This document shows, piece by piece, positions 18,465 to 26,794 of a stretch of 64,000 bases of DNA. Within the stretch, counting starts at the first letter, position 1. The number at the start of each line of letters is the position of its first letter. The notes beneath the pieces are model-generated. The model was not told the DNA's origin. It ran no database searches and saw nothing but the letters and a program-made list of their open reading frames with translations. Both the position numbers and the translations under genes were made by a program. Location: NCBI RefSeq assembly GCF_014196505.1, contig NZ_JACIDW010000004.1:124001-188000 (forward strand), written 5' to 3'. This stretch comes from Rhizobium metallidurans (lineage in GTDB: Bacteria; Pseudomonadota; Alphaproteobacteria; Rhizobiales; Rhizobiaceae).

Positions 18465-18974
18465 TCAGGAGAAACGTCCGAGATAATCGAGCTTGCCGAT
18501 CTGCGCGCCCTTGTTGCGCAGGATCGCGTGCGCCATCGAGATGTGGAAATAGAAGTTCGGCAGGGCGAAGCTCATGACGTAGTCGTCGCCACGGAAGACC
18601 GTTCTGTGGCCACCGGGAGAGATGACGACCTCGCGCGTTTCGGCGCCATCGAGCGCATCCGGCGAAACGGTCGCCAGATAGGCTTCCGTTTTAGCGACAC
18701 GCGCCCGCAGATCAGCGATCGTCGTCTCGTTGTCCTCGAATTTCGGCGCATCGGTGCCCGTTAGCCGTGCAATGGCAAGCTTGGCGCTATCGGTGGCGCG
18801 CTGGTACTGGCCGGAAAACGGCAGCATGTCGGGCGCCAGCCGTGTGGCGACGAGCTCCACCGGATCGATGCCCTTCTCGCTGGCGAAGGCCTCCGCCTTG
18901 TCGAGATAGGCGGATAGGGTTGTCAGGCCACGCTGAAATACAGGCACTGTCAGGCGATAAATTGAGATAGACAT
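18465..18974 (-). CDS. DUF1993 family protein
   Basis: A 169-residue soluble protein that I recognise as DUF1993, a DinB-like helical-bundle family of unknown function. Typical features are SISIYRLTVPVFQRGLTTLSAYLDKAE at the N terminus, LAPDMLPFSGQYQRATD, and the C-terminal FYFHISMAHAILRNKG with conserved histidines that could bind metal. I chose the ATG at 18974 because the family begins here. An ATG at 18986 adds four residues. It is convergent with the hydrolase gene. Confidence 0.85.
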   Translation of the reverse strand: MSISIYRLTVPVFQRGLTTLSAYLDKAEAFASEKGIDPVELVATRLAPDMLPFSGQYQRATDSAKLAIARLTGTDAPKFEDNETTIADLRARVAKTEAYLATVSPDALDGAETREVVISPGGHRTVFRGDDYVMSFALPNFYFHISMAHAILRNKGAQIGKLDYLGRFS

Positions 18975-19227
18975 TGCGCTCTCCATCAGGGCCGACGATC
19001 GGCCACCGTTTCCGCGATATCATATAGTCGGGCCATATCTGATTTTCATCGGCCACGGTGTCATTCTCGGCGTTTTTGGCAAGCCCCGCCAAGACCGCCG
19101 TGCGACACCTAACCATGGGTTGCTGCTCAAAAATAATCTCAAAAAAGGGGTGGCGTATTCCGCCAGCTTTTCTATTCTGCGCGCTTCGCCCGCCCCGGCT
19201 CTGGGATGAGGGCCCACAGGAACTGAC

Positions 19228-20286
19228 ATGCAACTCGTATTCGACGGCCACAACGACGTTCTTCTCCGCCTCTGGACGCATGAGCGGGAGGGCGGCGACC
19301 CCATCGCCGAGTTTGCGAACGGAACCGACACCGGCCACATCGACGCGCCACGCGCCAGGGCTGGCGGCCTCGCCGGTGGCCTTTGCGCCATCTACATTCC
19401 GTCGGGCGATCTGGTCTTCGCCGATCCCGACAAGGACGGCCACTACATCACCCCGCTGGCGGCCCCCCTCGATCCCCTGCCATCGCTGCGGATCGCCAAT
19501 GAAATGGCCGCGATCGCCCTGCGCCTCGATCGCGCCGGCGCCTGGCGTCTGTGCCACACGGTCAAGGACATCCGCCAATCCATCGCCGATGGCGTCTTCG
19601 CCGCCGTCATGCACATGGAAGGTTGCGAAGCGATCGGGTCGGATCTGGCCGCGCTGGAAGTCTTCTACGCGGCCGGCCTGCGCTCGCTCGGCCCGGTCTG
19701 GAGCCGGCACAACATCTTCGGCCACGGCGTGCCGTTCGCTTTCCCCATGTCGCCGGACACCGGCCTCGGCCTGACCGACGCCGGTTTCGAACTGGTTCGC
19801 GAGTGCAACCGCCTGGGCATCATGATCGATCTCGCCCACATCACCGAAAAGGGCTTCTGGGATGTGGCGGAGACGACGGACCAGCCGCTCGTCGCCAGCC
19901 ACTCGAACGTCCATGCGCTGACACCGGTCGCCCGCAACCTGACCGACAGGCAGCTTGATGCGATCAAGGAAAGCCGCGGCCTCGTCGGCCTCAACTACGC
20001 GACCGCCATGCTGCGCGACGATGCCCGCTCGGACGGCGACACGCCGCTCAGCGACATGGTTCGCCACATCGACTACCTCGTCGAGCGCATTGGCATCGAT
20101 TGCGTGGCGCTCGGATCGGACTTCGACGGCGCAACCATACCGGACGAAATCGCCGACGCCGCCGGCAACCAGAAGCTGATTGATGCGCTCCAACGCGCTG
20201 GATATGGTGGCGAGGATTTGAAAAAAATGGCCAGCGAAAACTGGCTTCGGATTCTGTCTTCGGCATGGGGAGAAGAGGCTGCCTGA
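19228..20286 (+). CDS. Membrane dipeptidase, peptidase family M19
   Basis: A 352-residue zinc dipeptidase of the renal dipeptidase family, which cleaves dipeptides and often tolerates D-amino acids or dehydropeptides. The metal ligands are visible in DGHNDVL (His8, Asp10), HMEGCEAIGSD (Glu), MIDLAHITEKGF (His) and VASHSNVHAL (His). LGSDFDGA supplies the late Asp. No signal peptide is seen. It lies 53 bp before a peptide-type ABC importer on the same strand, so its likely job is to hydrolyse the imported peptide. Confidence 0.93.
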   Translation: MQLVFDGHNDVLLRLWTHEREGGDPIAEFANGTDTGHIDAPRARAGGLAGGLCAIYIPSGDLVFADPDKDGHYITPLAAPLDPLPSLRIANEMAAIALRLDRAGAWRLCHTVKDIRQSIADGVFAAVMHMEGCEAIGSDLAALEVFYAAGLRSLGPVWSRHNIFGHGVPFAFPMSPDTGLGLTDAGFELVRECNRLGIMIDLAHITEKGFWDVAETTDQPLVASHSNVHALTPVARNLTDRQLDAIKESRGLVGLNYATAMLRDDARSDGDTPLSDMVRHIDYLVERIGIDCVALGSDFDGATIPDEIADAAGNQKLIDALQRAGYGGEDLKKMASENWLRILSSAWGEEAA

Positions 20287-20339
20287 GACTGCTGACGTGC
20301 CTGATTGAATTCAAAAATATGAGCAAGGGGAACAAGACT

Positions 20340-21983
20340 ATGATGATGACCAGATTTGGCCGCAACGTCCGTGCGCTTTCGGCCGGCGCCGCGCTCTCCC
20401 TCCTGATGATGGCCGCGCCCGCCGCCTTCGCCGAGACCCCGAAGGACACCCTCGTCCAGGGCTTCGCGATCGACGACATCATCACCATGGATCCGGGCGA
20501 AGCCTTCGAACTCTCGACCGCCGAGATGACCAGCAACACCTACAGCCTGCTCGTGCGCCTCGACATGGCCGATACGTCCAAGGTCAAGGGCGACCTCGCG
20601 GAAAGCTGGACGGTTTCGGATGACGGTCTGACCTATACGTTCAAGCTGAAGCCCGGCATGAAGTTCGCCTCCGGCAACCCGATCACCGCCGAAGACGTCG
20701 CATGGTCCTTCGAGCGCGCCGTCAAGCTCGACAAGAGCCCCGCCTTCATCCTCACCCAGTTCGGCATCAACGGTGACAACGTCACCGAAAAGGCCAAGGC
20801 GACCGACGAGAACACCTTCACCTTCACTGTCGACAAGCCCTATGCGCCGAGCTTCGTCCTGAACTGCCTCACGGCAACGGTTGCTTCCGTCGTCGACAAG
20901 AAGCTGGTTCTCGATCACGTCAAGCCGGTCACCCCGTCCGCCGACTACAAGTACGACAACGATTTCGGCAACGAGTGGCTGAAGACCGGTTACGCCGGCT
21001 CCGGCGCCTTCAAGCTGCGCGAATGGCGCGCCAACGAAGTGGTCGTGCTCGAGCGCAACGACAATTACTACGGCGAAAAGGCCAAGCTCGCCCGCGTCAT
21101 CTATCGCTTCATGAAGGAAAGCTCGGCTCAGCGTCTGGCGCTCGAGGCCGGTGACATCGACATCGCCCGCAACCTGGAGCCGGGCGACCTCGAAGCCGTC
21201 GCCAAGAACGGCGATCTCGCCAACGAAAGCGCGCCGAAGGGCACCGTCTACTTCATCAGCCTCAACTCCAAGAACGAGAATCTGAAGAAGCCGGAAGTCC
21301 AGGAAGCCTTCAAGTACCTGGTCGACTACGACGCGATCGGCGCGACGCTGATCAAGGGCATCGGCACGATCCACCAGACCTTCCTGCCGACCGGCCAGCT
21401 CGGCGCGCTCGATGAGAACCCCTACAAGTTCGACGTTGCCAAGGCCAAGGAACTGCTCGCCAAGGCAGGCCTGAAGGACGGCTTCTCGGTGACGATCGAC
21501 GTGCGCAACACGCAGCCCGTGACCGGTATCGCCGAATCGATCCAGCAGTCGGTGGCGCAGGCCGGCATCAAGATGGAAATCATCCCCGGTGACGGCAAGC
21601 AGACGCTGACCAAGTTCCGCGCCCGCACGCACGACATCTACATCGGCCAGTGGGGTTCGGACTACTTCGATCCGAACTCCAACGCCGACACCTTCACCAG
21701 CAACCCCGACAATTCCGACGCCGGCACCGTGAAGACGCTCGCCTGGCGCAACACCTGGGAATCGCCGGAACTGGACAAGGAAGCCAAGGCTGCCCTGCTC
21801 GAGCGCGATAGCGCGAAGCGTGCGGCGATGTATCAGGACATCCAGAAGAAGTACCTGGCCAACAGCCCGTTCGTCTTCATCTTCCAGCAGACCGAAGTCG
21901 CGGGCTATCGCAAGGGCTTGACCAACTTCAAGCTCGGCCCGAGCTTCGACACCAACTTTGTCGGCATGATCGGCAAGGAATGA
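20340..21983 (+). CDS. Peptide-type ABC transporter substrate-binding protein (SBP family 5)
   Basis: A 547-residue periplasmic binding protein of the DppA/OppA class. A signal peptide is visible (ALSAGAALSLLMMAAPAAFA, cleavage before ETPKDTL), and the mature part shows the SBP family 5 pattern LAESWTVSDDGLTYTFKLKP with ITAEDVAWSFERA. The ATG at 20340 has AAGGGG nine bases upstream, and further in-frame ATGs at 20343 and 20346 are possible. It is the first gene of a five-gene importer (binding protein, two permeases, two ATPases) next to the dipeptidase. The ligand is probably a peptide, but family 5 also carries opines, sugars and nickel. Confidence 0.94.
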   Translation: MMMTRFGRNVRALSAGAALSLLMMAAPAAFAETPKDTLVQGFAIDDIITMDPGEAFELSTAEMTSNTYSLLVRLDMADTSKVKGDLAESWTVSDDGLTYTFKLKPGMKFASGNPITAEDVAWSFERAVKLDKSPAFILTQFGINGDNVTEKAKATDENTFTFTVDKPYAPSFVLNCLTATVASVVDKKLVLDHVKPVTPSADYKYDNDFGNEWLKTGYAGSGAFKLREWRANEVVVLERNDNYYGEKAKLARVIYRFMKESSAQRLALEAGDIDIARNLEPGDLEAVAKNGDLANESAPKGTVYFISLNSKNENLKKPEVQEAFKYLVDYDAIGATLIKGIGTIHQTFLPTGQLGALDENPYKFDVAKAKELLAKAGLKDGFSVTIDVRNTQPVTGIAESIQQSVAQAGIKMEIIPGDGKQTLTKFRARTHDIYIGQWGSDYFDPNSNADTFTSNPDNSDAGTVKTLAWRNTWESPELDKEAKAALLERDSAKRAAMYQDIQKKYLANSPFVFIFQQTEVAGYRKGLTNFKLGPSFDTNFVGMIGKE

Positions 21984-22001
21984 TCCGACAGGATTGATAG
22001 A

Positions 22002-23069
22002 TTGAGTATCGTCGAAACAAAGACGGAAGCACGGCCGAAACCCGGCCGTGCTCTTCCTGTTGCGAAGGCTGTGGGCCGTTTTCTGGTCGCCGCCGTCACC
22101 ACCTATCTCGGCCTTCTGGCCGTCACCTTCTTCATCGGCCGCGTCGTGCCCATCGATCCGGTCCTCGCCATTCTCGGCGACCGCGCGCCCGCCCATGTGG
22201 TTGAGCGCGTGCGGCGAGAAATGGGCTTCGACCTGCCGATCTATCAGCAGTTCTACATCTACATCAAAGGCATCCTCGCCGGCGATTTCGGCACCTCGGT
22301 GCTGACAACCAATCCCGTCATGGTCGATATCAAGCGCGTCTTCCCGGCGACGATCGAACTCGCCACGCTCGGCACCATCATCGGCTCGGTGATCGGTGTG
22401 CCGCTCGGCGTTCTTGCCGCCGTTCGACGTGGAAGTTTCGCCGACCAGATCGTTCGCGTCATCGGCCTCATCGGCTATTCCGTACCGATCTTCTGGCTGG
22501 CGCTGATCTCGCTGGTGATTTTCTACGCAAAGCTCCGCTGGGTCGCCTTCCCCGGCCGTATCGACATCGTCTACGAATACACCTTCACGCCAATCACCGG
22601 CTTCTACCTGCTCGACAGCGCCATTCAGCGGCAGTGGGATGTCTTCTACGACGTATTCCGCCGCATCGTCCTGCCAGCCTCGCTGCTCGGCTATTTCTCG
22701 CTCGCCTATATCAGCCGCATGACACGCAGCTTCATGCTGAACGAACTCAGCCAGGAATATGTCGTGGCCGCGCGCGCCAAGGGCCTGTCGGAAACCCGGG
22801 TGATCTGGGGCCATGCGCTGCGCAACGCCGCGGTCCCGCTCGTTACCGTCATCGCGCTCTCCTATGCCGGACTGCTCGAGGGCTCGGTCCTGACCGAGAC
22901 CGTCTTCTCCTGGCCCGGCATCGGCCTCTACATCACCAATTCGCTGCAGAATGCCGATATGAACGCCGTGCTTGGCGGCACGATCGTCATCGGCACCGTC
23001 TTCATCGGCATCAACCTCTTGTCTGATCTTCTTTATCGGACCCTCGATCCCAGGACCCGGACCCGATGA
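22002..23069 (+). CDS. Peptide-type ABC transporter permease (DppB-like)
   Basis: A 355-residue inner-membrane permease with about six membrane segments and the BPD transporter domain in the C-terminal half. The EAA-loop region reads EYVVAARAKGLSETRVIWGH. VPIDPVLAILGDRAP and the following helix are typical of the DppB N terminus. The start is a TTG at 22002 with AGGA about eight bases before it. It overlaps the next permease gene by 4 bp. Confidence 0.94.
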   Translation: MSIVETKTEARPKPGRALPVAKAVGRFLVAAVTTYLGLLAVTFFIGRVVPIDPVLAILGDRAPAHVVERVRREMGFDLPIYQQFYIYIKGILAGDFGTSVLTTNPVMVDIKRVFPATIELATLGTIIGSVIGVPLGVLAAVRRGSFADQIVRVIGLIGYSVPIFWLALISLVIFYAKLRWVAFPGRIDIVYEYTFTPITGFYLLDSAIQRQWDVFYDVFRRIVLPASLLGYFSLAYISRMTRSFMLNELSQEYVVAARAKGLSETRVIWGHALRNAAVPLVTVIALSYAGLLEGSVLTETVFSWPGIGLYITNSLQNADMNAVLGGTIVIGTVFIGINLLSDLLYRTLDPRTRTR

Positions 23070-24001
23070 GCATGCAAGCAAACATCACCAGACCGATGAC
23101 CCGCCGCGAATGGCTGCTCTCCGACCGGCCGCAATCGCGCACGCAGGCCCGTCTCGGCCGCGCCTACGTCACCTGGCGGCAGTTTACCGCCAACCGCCTT
23201 GCGGTTGTTGGTCTCTTTATTATCATCGCTCTGCTGCTGATGGCGGCCTTTGCCGATGTTCTGGCCACGCACTCGCCCGTCGTCGGTGACCTCCGCAACG
23301 CCCGGCTTCTGCCGCCCGGCACGGAGGGCTATCTTCTCGGTACCGACGACCAGGGCCGCGATATCTATTCGCGCCTGATCTACGGCTCTCGCCTGACGCT
23401 GATGGTCGTCGTCCTCGTCGCCGTCATCTCCGCGCCGATCGGCCTCCTGGTCGGCACGGTATCAGGCTATGCCGGCGGCTGGGTCGATGCCGTCCTGATG
23501 CGCATCACCGACATCTTCCTCGCCTTCCCGAAGCTCGTCCTGGCGCTCGCCTTCGTGGCAGCGCTCGGCCCGGGCATCCAGAACGCCATCATCGCCATCG
23601 CCATCACGTCCTGGCCGCCATACGCCCGTATCGCGCGCGCCGAGACCCTGACGGTGCGGCGCTCCGACTATATCTCGGCGGTAAAGCTGATGGGCGCGTC
23701 GCCGCTGCGCATCGTCGTGCGCCATGTCATGCCGCTCTGCATCTCCTCGCTGATCGTGCGCGTCACGCTCGACATGGCGGGCATCATCCTGACGGCGGCC
23801 GGCCTCGGCTTCCTCGGCCTCGGCGCTCAGCCGCCGCTGCCGGAATGGGGCGCGATGATCGCCTCCGGCCGCCGTTTCATCCTCGACCAGTGGTGGGTCG
23901 CCGCCATGCCGGGCATCGCCATCCTCGTCGTCAGCCTCGGCTTCAACCTGCTTGGCGACGGTCTGCGCGATGCGCTGGACCCGAAGGAGAGCGGCCAATG
24001 A
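23066..24001 (+). CDS. Peptide-type ABC transporter permease (DppC-like)
   Basis: A 311-residue permease of the DppC class. After an N-terminal cytoplasmic stretch it has a first membrane helix (LAVVGLFIIIALLLMAAFA), the DppC hallmark LLGTDDQGRDIYSRLIYG, and the EAA loop SDYISAVKLMGASPLRIVVR. It ends with FNLLGDGLRDALDPK, also typical. It is linked by 4 bp overlaps to both neighbours. Confidence 0.95.
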   Translation: MSMQANITRPMTRREWLLSDRPQSRTQARLGRAYVTWRQFTANRLAVVGLFIIIALLLMAAFADVLATHSPVVGDLRNARLLPPGTEGYLLGTDDQGRDIYSRLIYGSRLTLMVVVLVAVISAPIGLLVGTVSGYAGGWVDAVLMRITDIFLAFPKLVLALAFVAALGPGIQNAIIAIAITSWPPYARIARAETLTVRRSDYISAVKLMGASPLRIVVRHVMPLCISSLIVRVTLDMAGIILTAAGLGFLGLGAQPPLPEWGAMIASGRRFILDQWWVAAMPGIAILVVSLGFNLLGDGLRDALDPKESGQ

Positions 24002-24831
24002 GCACGCTCCTCACCGTCAAGAACCTCAAGGTCAGCTACCCCACCCGCACCGGCGTCATCGAAGCCGTGCGCGGTGTTTCCTTCACGCTCGGCAAGGAAC
24101 GCCTCGGCATCGTCGGGGAATCCGGCTCCGGCAAATCGCAGACCGGCCGCGCCATCATGGGACTGACGCCGCCGCACGGCATCGTCACGGCCGATACGCT
24201 CGACTTCAACGGCATCGACCTCCTGTCGGCCTCAGCCAAGCAGCGTCGGCAACTGCGCGGCAAGCGGATCGCCATGGTGCTGCAGGATCCGAAATATTCG
24301 CTCGATCCGGTCATGACCATCGGCCGGCAGATCTGCGAGACGCTCAGAACGCATGAAAAGATCGGCAAGGGCGAAGCGCGAGACCGCGCGATCGCCATGC
24401 TGGAGGCCGTGCAGATCCGCGAGCCGCAGCGCGTCTTCGATCTTTATCCGCATGAAGTATCGGGCGGCATGGGCCAGCGCGCCATGATCGCCATGATGCT
24501 GATCGCCGATCCCGAACTGCTCATCGCCGACGAGCCGACCTCGGCGCTCGACGTGACGGTGCAGCTCGACGTTCTCAGGATCATGGACCGCCTGGTTTCC
24601 GAGCGCGGCATGGGCCTGATCTTCGTGTCGCACGACCTGCGCCTCGTCTCCTCCTTCTGCGACCGCGTCATCGTCATGTATGCCGGCAAGGTCGTCGAGG
24701 AACTGAAGGCCTCCGAGCTGAAGAACGCCCGGCATCCCTATACGCAAGGACTTTTGAATTGCATGCCGCAGATCGGCGAAAACAGGCATCCGCTGCCGGT
24801 GCTGGACCGCAAGCCGGAGTGGGCCGCATGA
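23998..24831 (+). CDS. Peptide-type ABC transporter ATP-binding protein (DppD-like, short)
   Basis: A 277-residue ATPase with Walker A GESGSGKSQ, the Q-loop VLQDPKYSLDPVMTIG, the signature SGGMGQR, Walker B LLIADEPTSALD and the H-loop FVSHD. The frame is open farther upstream, but the ATG at 23998 overlaps the permease stop by 4 bp and gives the expected N terminus. DppD/OppD proteins are usually near 320-330 residues. This one ends soon after HPYTQGLL and so lacks most of the C-terminal oligopeptide (oligo_HPY) region. Confidence 0.94.
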   Translation: MSTLLTVKNLKVSYPTRTGVIEAVRGVSFTLGKERLGIVGESGSGKSQTGRAIMGLTPPHGIVTADTLDFNGIDLLSASAKQRRQLRGKRIAMVLQDPKYSLDPVMTIGRQICETLRTHEKIGKGEARDRAIAMLEAVQIREPQRVFDLYPHEVSGGMGQRAMIAMMLIADPELLIADEPTSALDVTVQLDVLRIMDRLVSERGMGLIFVSHDLRLVSSFCDRVIVMYAGKVVEELKASELKNARHPYTQGLLNCMPQIGENRHPLPVLDRKPEWAA

Positions 24832-25577
24832 CATCAGCCCTTTCGGTCGACAATCTCACTGTCGTCTACGACCATTTCCACGCGCTGAAGGATGTCAGCG
24901 TAGAGATCGCCGAAGGCCAGTCCTTCGGTCTCGTCGGTGAATCCGGCTCCGGAAAATCCACGCTTCTTCGCGCCGTCGCCGGCCTCGCGCCCGTCAAGGA
25001 CGGAACGATCAGGATACACGGCGAACAGCTCTCCGGCTCCAGGCGAAGCAAGGCCTTCTATCGCAAGGTCCAGATGGTGTTCCAGGACCCCTACGGTTCG
25101 CTGCATCCGCGCCAGACCATCGACCGGCTGCTGCTCGAGCCGCTGGCGATCCATGGCATCTCGGACAGCGACACGCGCATCGCGCGCGCGCTCGACGAGG
25201 TCGGTCTCGGCAACGGCTTCCGTTTCCGCTATCCGCATCAGCTTTCCGGCGGTCAACGCCAGCGCGTCGCCATTGCCCGCGCCCTGATCGTCGAGCCATC
25301 GATCCTGCTGCTCGACGAGCCGACATCGGCGCTGGACGCCTCCGTCCAGGCCGAAGTGCTGAACCTGCTCGAGCAGGTCAGGCGCGATCGGAAATTGACC
25401 TTCGTCATGGTCAGCCACGACCTCGGCGTCATCACCCACATGTGCGAAAACCTCGCCGTGATGCGCGGTGGCGCGGTCGTCGAGCGCCTGACGGCCGATG
25501 AACTGGCCAGGGCCGAAGTTCGCGAGGACTACACGAAAAGTTTGATGGTCGCGAGCAAGGGCTTCGTGAAAGCCTGA
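24828..25577 (+). CDS. Peptide-type ABC transporter ATP-binding protein (DppF-like, short)
   Basis: A 249-residue ATPase and the second nucleotide-binding subunit of the importer. Motifs are Walker A GESGSGKST, Q-loop VFQDPYGSLHPRQTID, signature LSGGQRQR, Walker B LLLDEPTSALD and H-loop MVSHDLG. The ATG at 24828 overlaps the preceding gene by 4 bp. It is shorter than typical DppF (about 320 residues), ending shortly after YTKSLMVAS, again without the usual C-terminal extension. It closes the operon, and a weak hairpin follows at 25619-25640. Confidence 0.94.
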   Translation: MTSALSVDNLTVVYDHFHALKDVSVEIAEGQSFGLVGESGSGKSTLLRAVAGLAPVKDGTIRIHGEQLSGSRRSKAFYRKVQMVFQDPYGSLHPRQTIDRLLLEPLAIHGISDSDTRIARALDEVGLGNGFRFRYPHQLSGGQRQRVAIARALIVEPSILLLDEPTSALDASVQAEVLNLLEQVRRDRKLTFVMVSHDLGVITHMCENLAVMRGGAVVERLTADELARAEVREDYTKSLMVASKGFVKA

Positions 25578-25618
25578 AGCCCAGTGTTTTCAAGTAATTG
25601 AAATTTTTAGCAATCGGC

Positions 25619-25640
25619 GGGCCGTTAAGAATAACGGTCC
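25619..25640 (+). terminator. Possible hairpin terminator of the peptide importer operon
   Basis: GGGCCGTTA (25619-25627) pairs with TAACGGTCC (25632-25640) with one G-U pair and a four-base loop. There is no proper T-run afterwards (GTTAAAAC), so termination here is uncertain. Confidence 0.4.
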
Positions 25641-25737
25641 GTTAAAACACGACCAATCGACTAGACTATTGACAGCTGCCTTGCTTCTGTCATGATTGCG
25701 TTAATGGCTGTTAGCTTTCGTGATCATGGAGATGAAG

Positions 25738-25920
25738 ATGTTCTTTCTCGGCGGCATGACCATGGGTTACTTCGCACCTCCAGCCAAGGCTGCAAAGCGG
25801 ACGCGTCCGCTGTTCAAGGCGGCGAAGCGCGATCGAAAGATCGTCGCGAAGAAGAAGAGCCCCCGCAAGGACACCGCGGTCGAGCGCTCCCTGATCTGGG
25901 CTTGGCACACCATCTGTTAG
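25738..25920 (+). CDS. Small basic hypothetical protein
   Basis: A 60-residue protein with a hydrophobic N terminus (MFFLGGMTMGYFAPP) followed by a strongly basic stretch (about 18 Lys/Arg between residues 18 and 50) and the C terminus SLIWAWHTIC. The ATG at 25738 has GGAG six bases upstream. A TTGACA (25669-25674) with a weaker CATGAT box lies in front. I do not recognise a family. Coding status rests on the ribosome-binding site and the lack of any competing gene. Confidence 0.5.
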   Translation: MFFLGGMTMGYFAPPAKAAKRTRPLFKAAKRDRKIVAKKKSPRKDTAVERSLIWAWHTIC

Positions 25921-26045
25921 GCCGCTGGCGCCAAGACGGATTTTCTCTGCAAGACCGATATGGTGGAATTTTATCTCTACCATCTAGATAGACTATATAA
26001 GAAACTGAGCTCACAAGAAGAGCCGAAAACAGGCGGAGGCAACAC

Positions 26046-26210
26046 ATGGCAGACTTGGGTATGTCCCATACTCACGCGGACCACTATCGTTCCGCTCGCT
26101 CCAGGAAGCCGGCAACGACGCGCAGTCGTCTGCATCGGGCAGCCAATGCGGCGCTGGTTGTAGCCGCGTTCACCTTTCTCGCAGCCTTGGTTTGCGGCGT
26201 CATCAGCTAG
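26046..26210 (+). CDS. Small single-span membrane protein, unknown
   Basis: A 54-residue protein starting [20 protein letters not shown]. The first half is polar and basic, and the second half is one hydrophobic segment, [19 protein letters not shown], ending the protein. The ribosome-binding site GGAGG with a six-base spacer to the ATG at 26046 is excellent. The layout predicts a membrane-anchored micro-protein with its basic tail in the cytoplasm. No family is recognised. Confidence 0.65.
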   Translation: MADLGMSHTHADHYRSARSRKPATTRSRLHRAANAALVVAAFTFLAALVCGVIS

Positions 26211-26298
26211 CGCACCGAAAACAAACCCTTTTTCATCGGGCACGGAACCAAAGAGGCACGCCACCGTTATCTGGTCAGCAACGACTAAGGAGATGGCA

Positions 26299-26463
26299 AT
26301 GCTTTACTACGCACTCGTATTTCTTGTTGTGGCCCTGATCGCCGGCGTTCTGGGTTTTGGCGGCATTGCAGGCGCGTCAGCATCGATTGCCCAGGTACTG
26401 TTCTTCATATTCCTGGTGCTGTTTGTTGTATCGCTTGTCGCGCGGCTCATGCGCCGCGTCTAA
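26299..26463 (+). CDS. DUF1328 family small membrane protein
   Basis: A 54-residue protein with two membrane helices. The sequence [20 protein letters not shown], then [20 protein letters not shown] and the basic end RLMRRV, is characteristic of the DUF1328 (YtjA) family found widely in proteobacteria, often linked to stress. The function is unknown. AAGGAG is well placed before the ATG, and a strong terminator follows 20 bp after the stop. Confidence 0.9.
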   Translation: MLYYALVFLVVALIAGVLGFGGIAGASASIAQVLFFIFLVLFVVSLVARLMRRV

Positions 26464-26482
26464 ATCCCGCATAATCGGTGAA

Positions 26483-26512
26483 ATCCGGCGTCCCAAAGGC
26501 GCCGGATTTTTC
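26483..26512 (+). terminator. Intrinsic terminator after the DUF1328 gene
   Basis: ATCCGGCG (26483-26490) pairs with CGCCGGAT (26500-26507), followed by a run of Ts to 26512. Confidence 0.85.
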
Positions 26513-26794
26513 GTGCGTTTACCACTTGCCGAAACCTCTTGACTTGAATTGTCGCAATAGTGTCCAACTTTCCCGATTGGCTTGGCGGGGAGGCGTCGTT
26601 CAATCGCACCCACCTCTTTGCCCGGCTGGTCGCAAGATCATATCTAAATCGATTCGCATTGCCGTTCGATTGCAACCGCCAATGTTTTCAATGTGGCCGC
26701 AAAAGACCGGTACTGTTCATGCGGCAGTCATATTTGGCAGTGCACAAGGCAAACCCTAACGACCATAACTTTGTTTGGATCCAGAACCGAACCC
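26513..26794. other. Upstream region of ndvB without a gene
   Basis: About 280 bp with no convincing coding frame. A TTGACT (about 26539) could be a -35 box but lacks a good -10 partner. In-frame codons upstream of the ndvB ATG exist (from a GTG at 26693) but do not resemble the known NdvB N terminus. Confidence 0.4.

Noticed and set aside
20073..23081. Antisense open frame of 1002 codons opposite the dipeptidase and peptide importer
   Set aside because: Same reason: it is opposite four well-recognised genes and shows only low-complexity acidic/basic composition.
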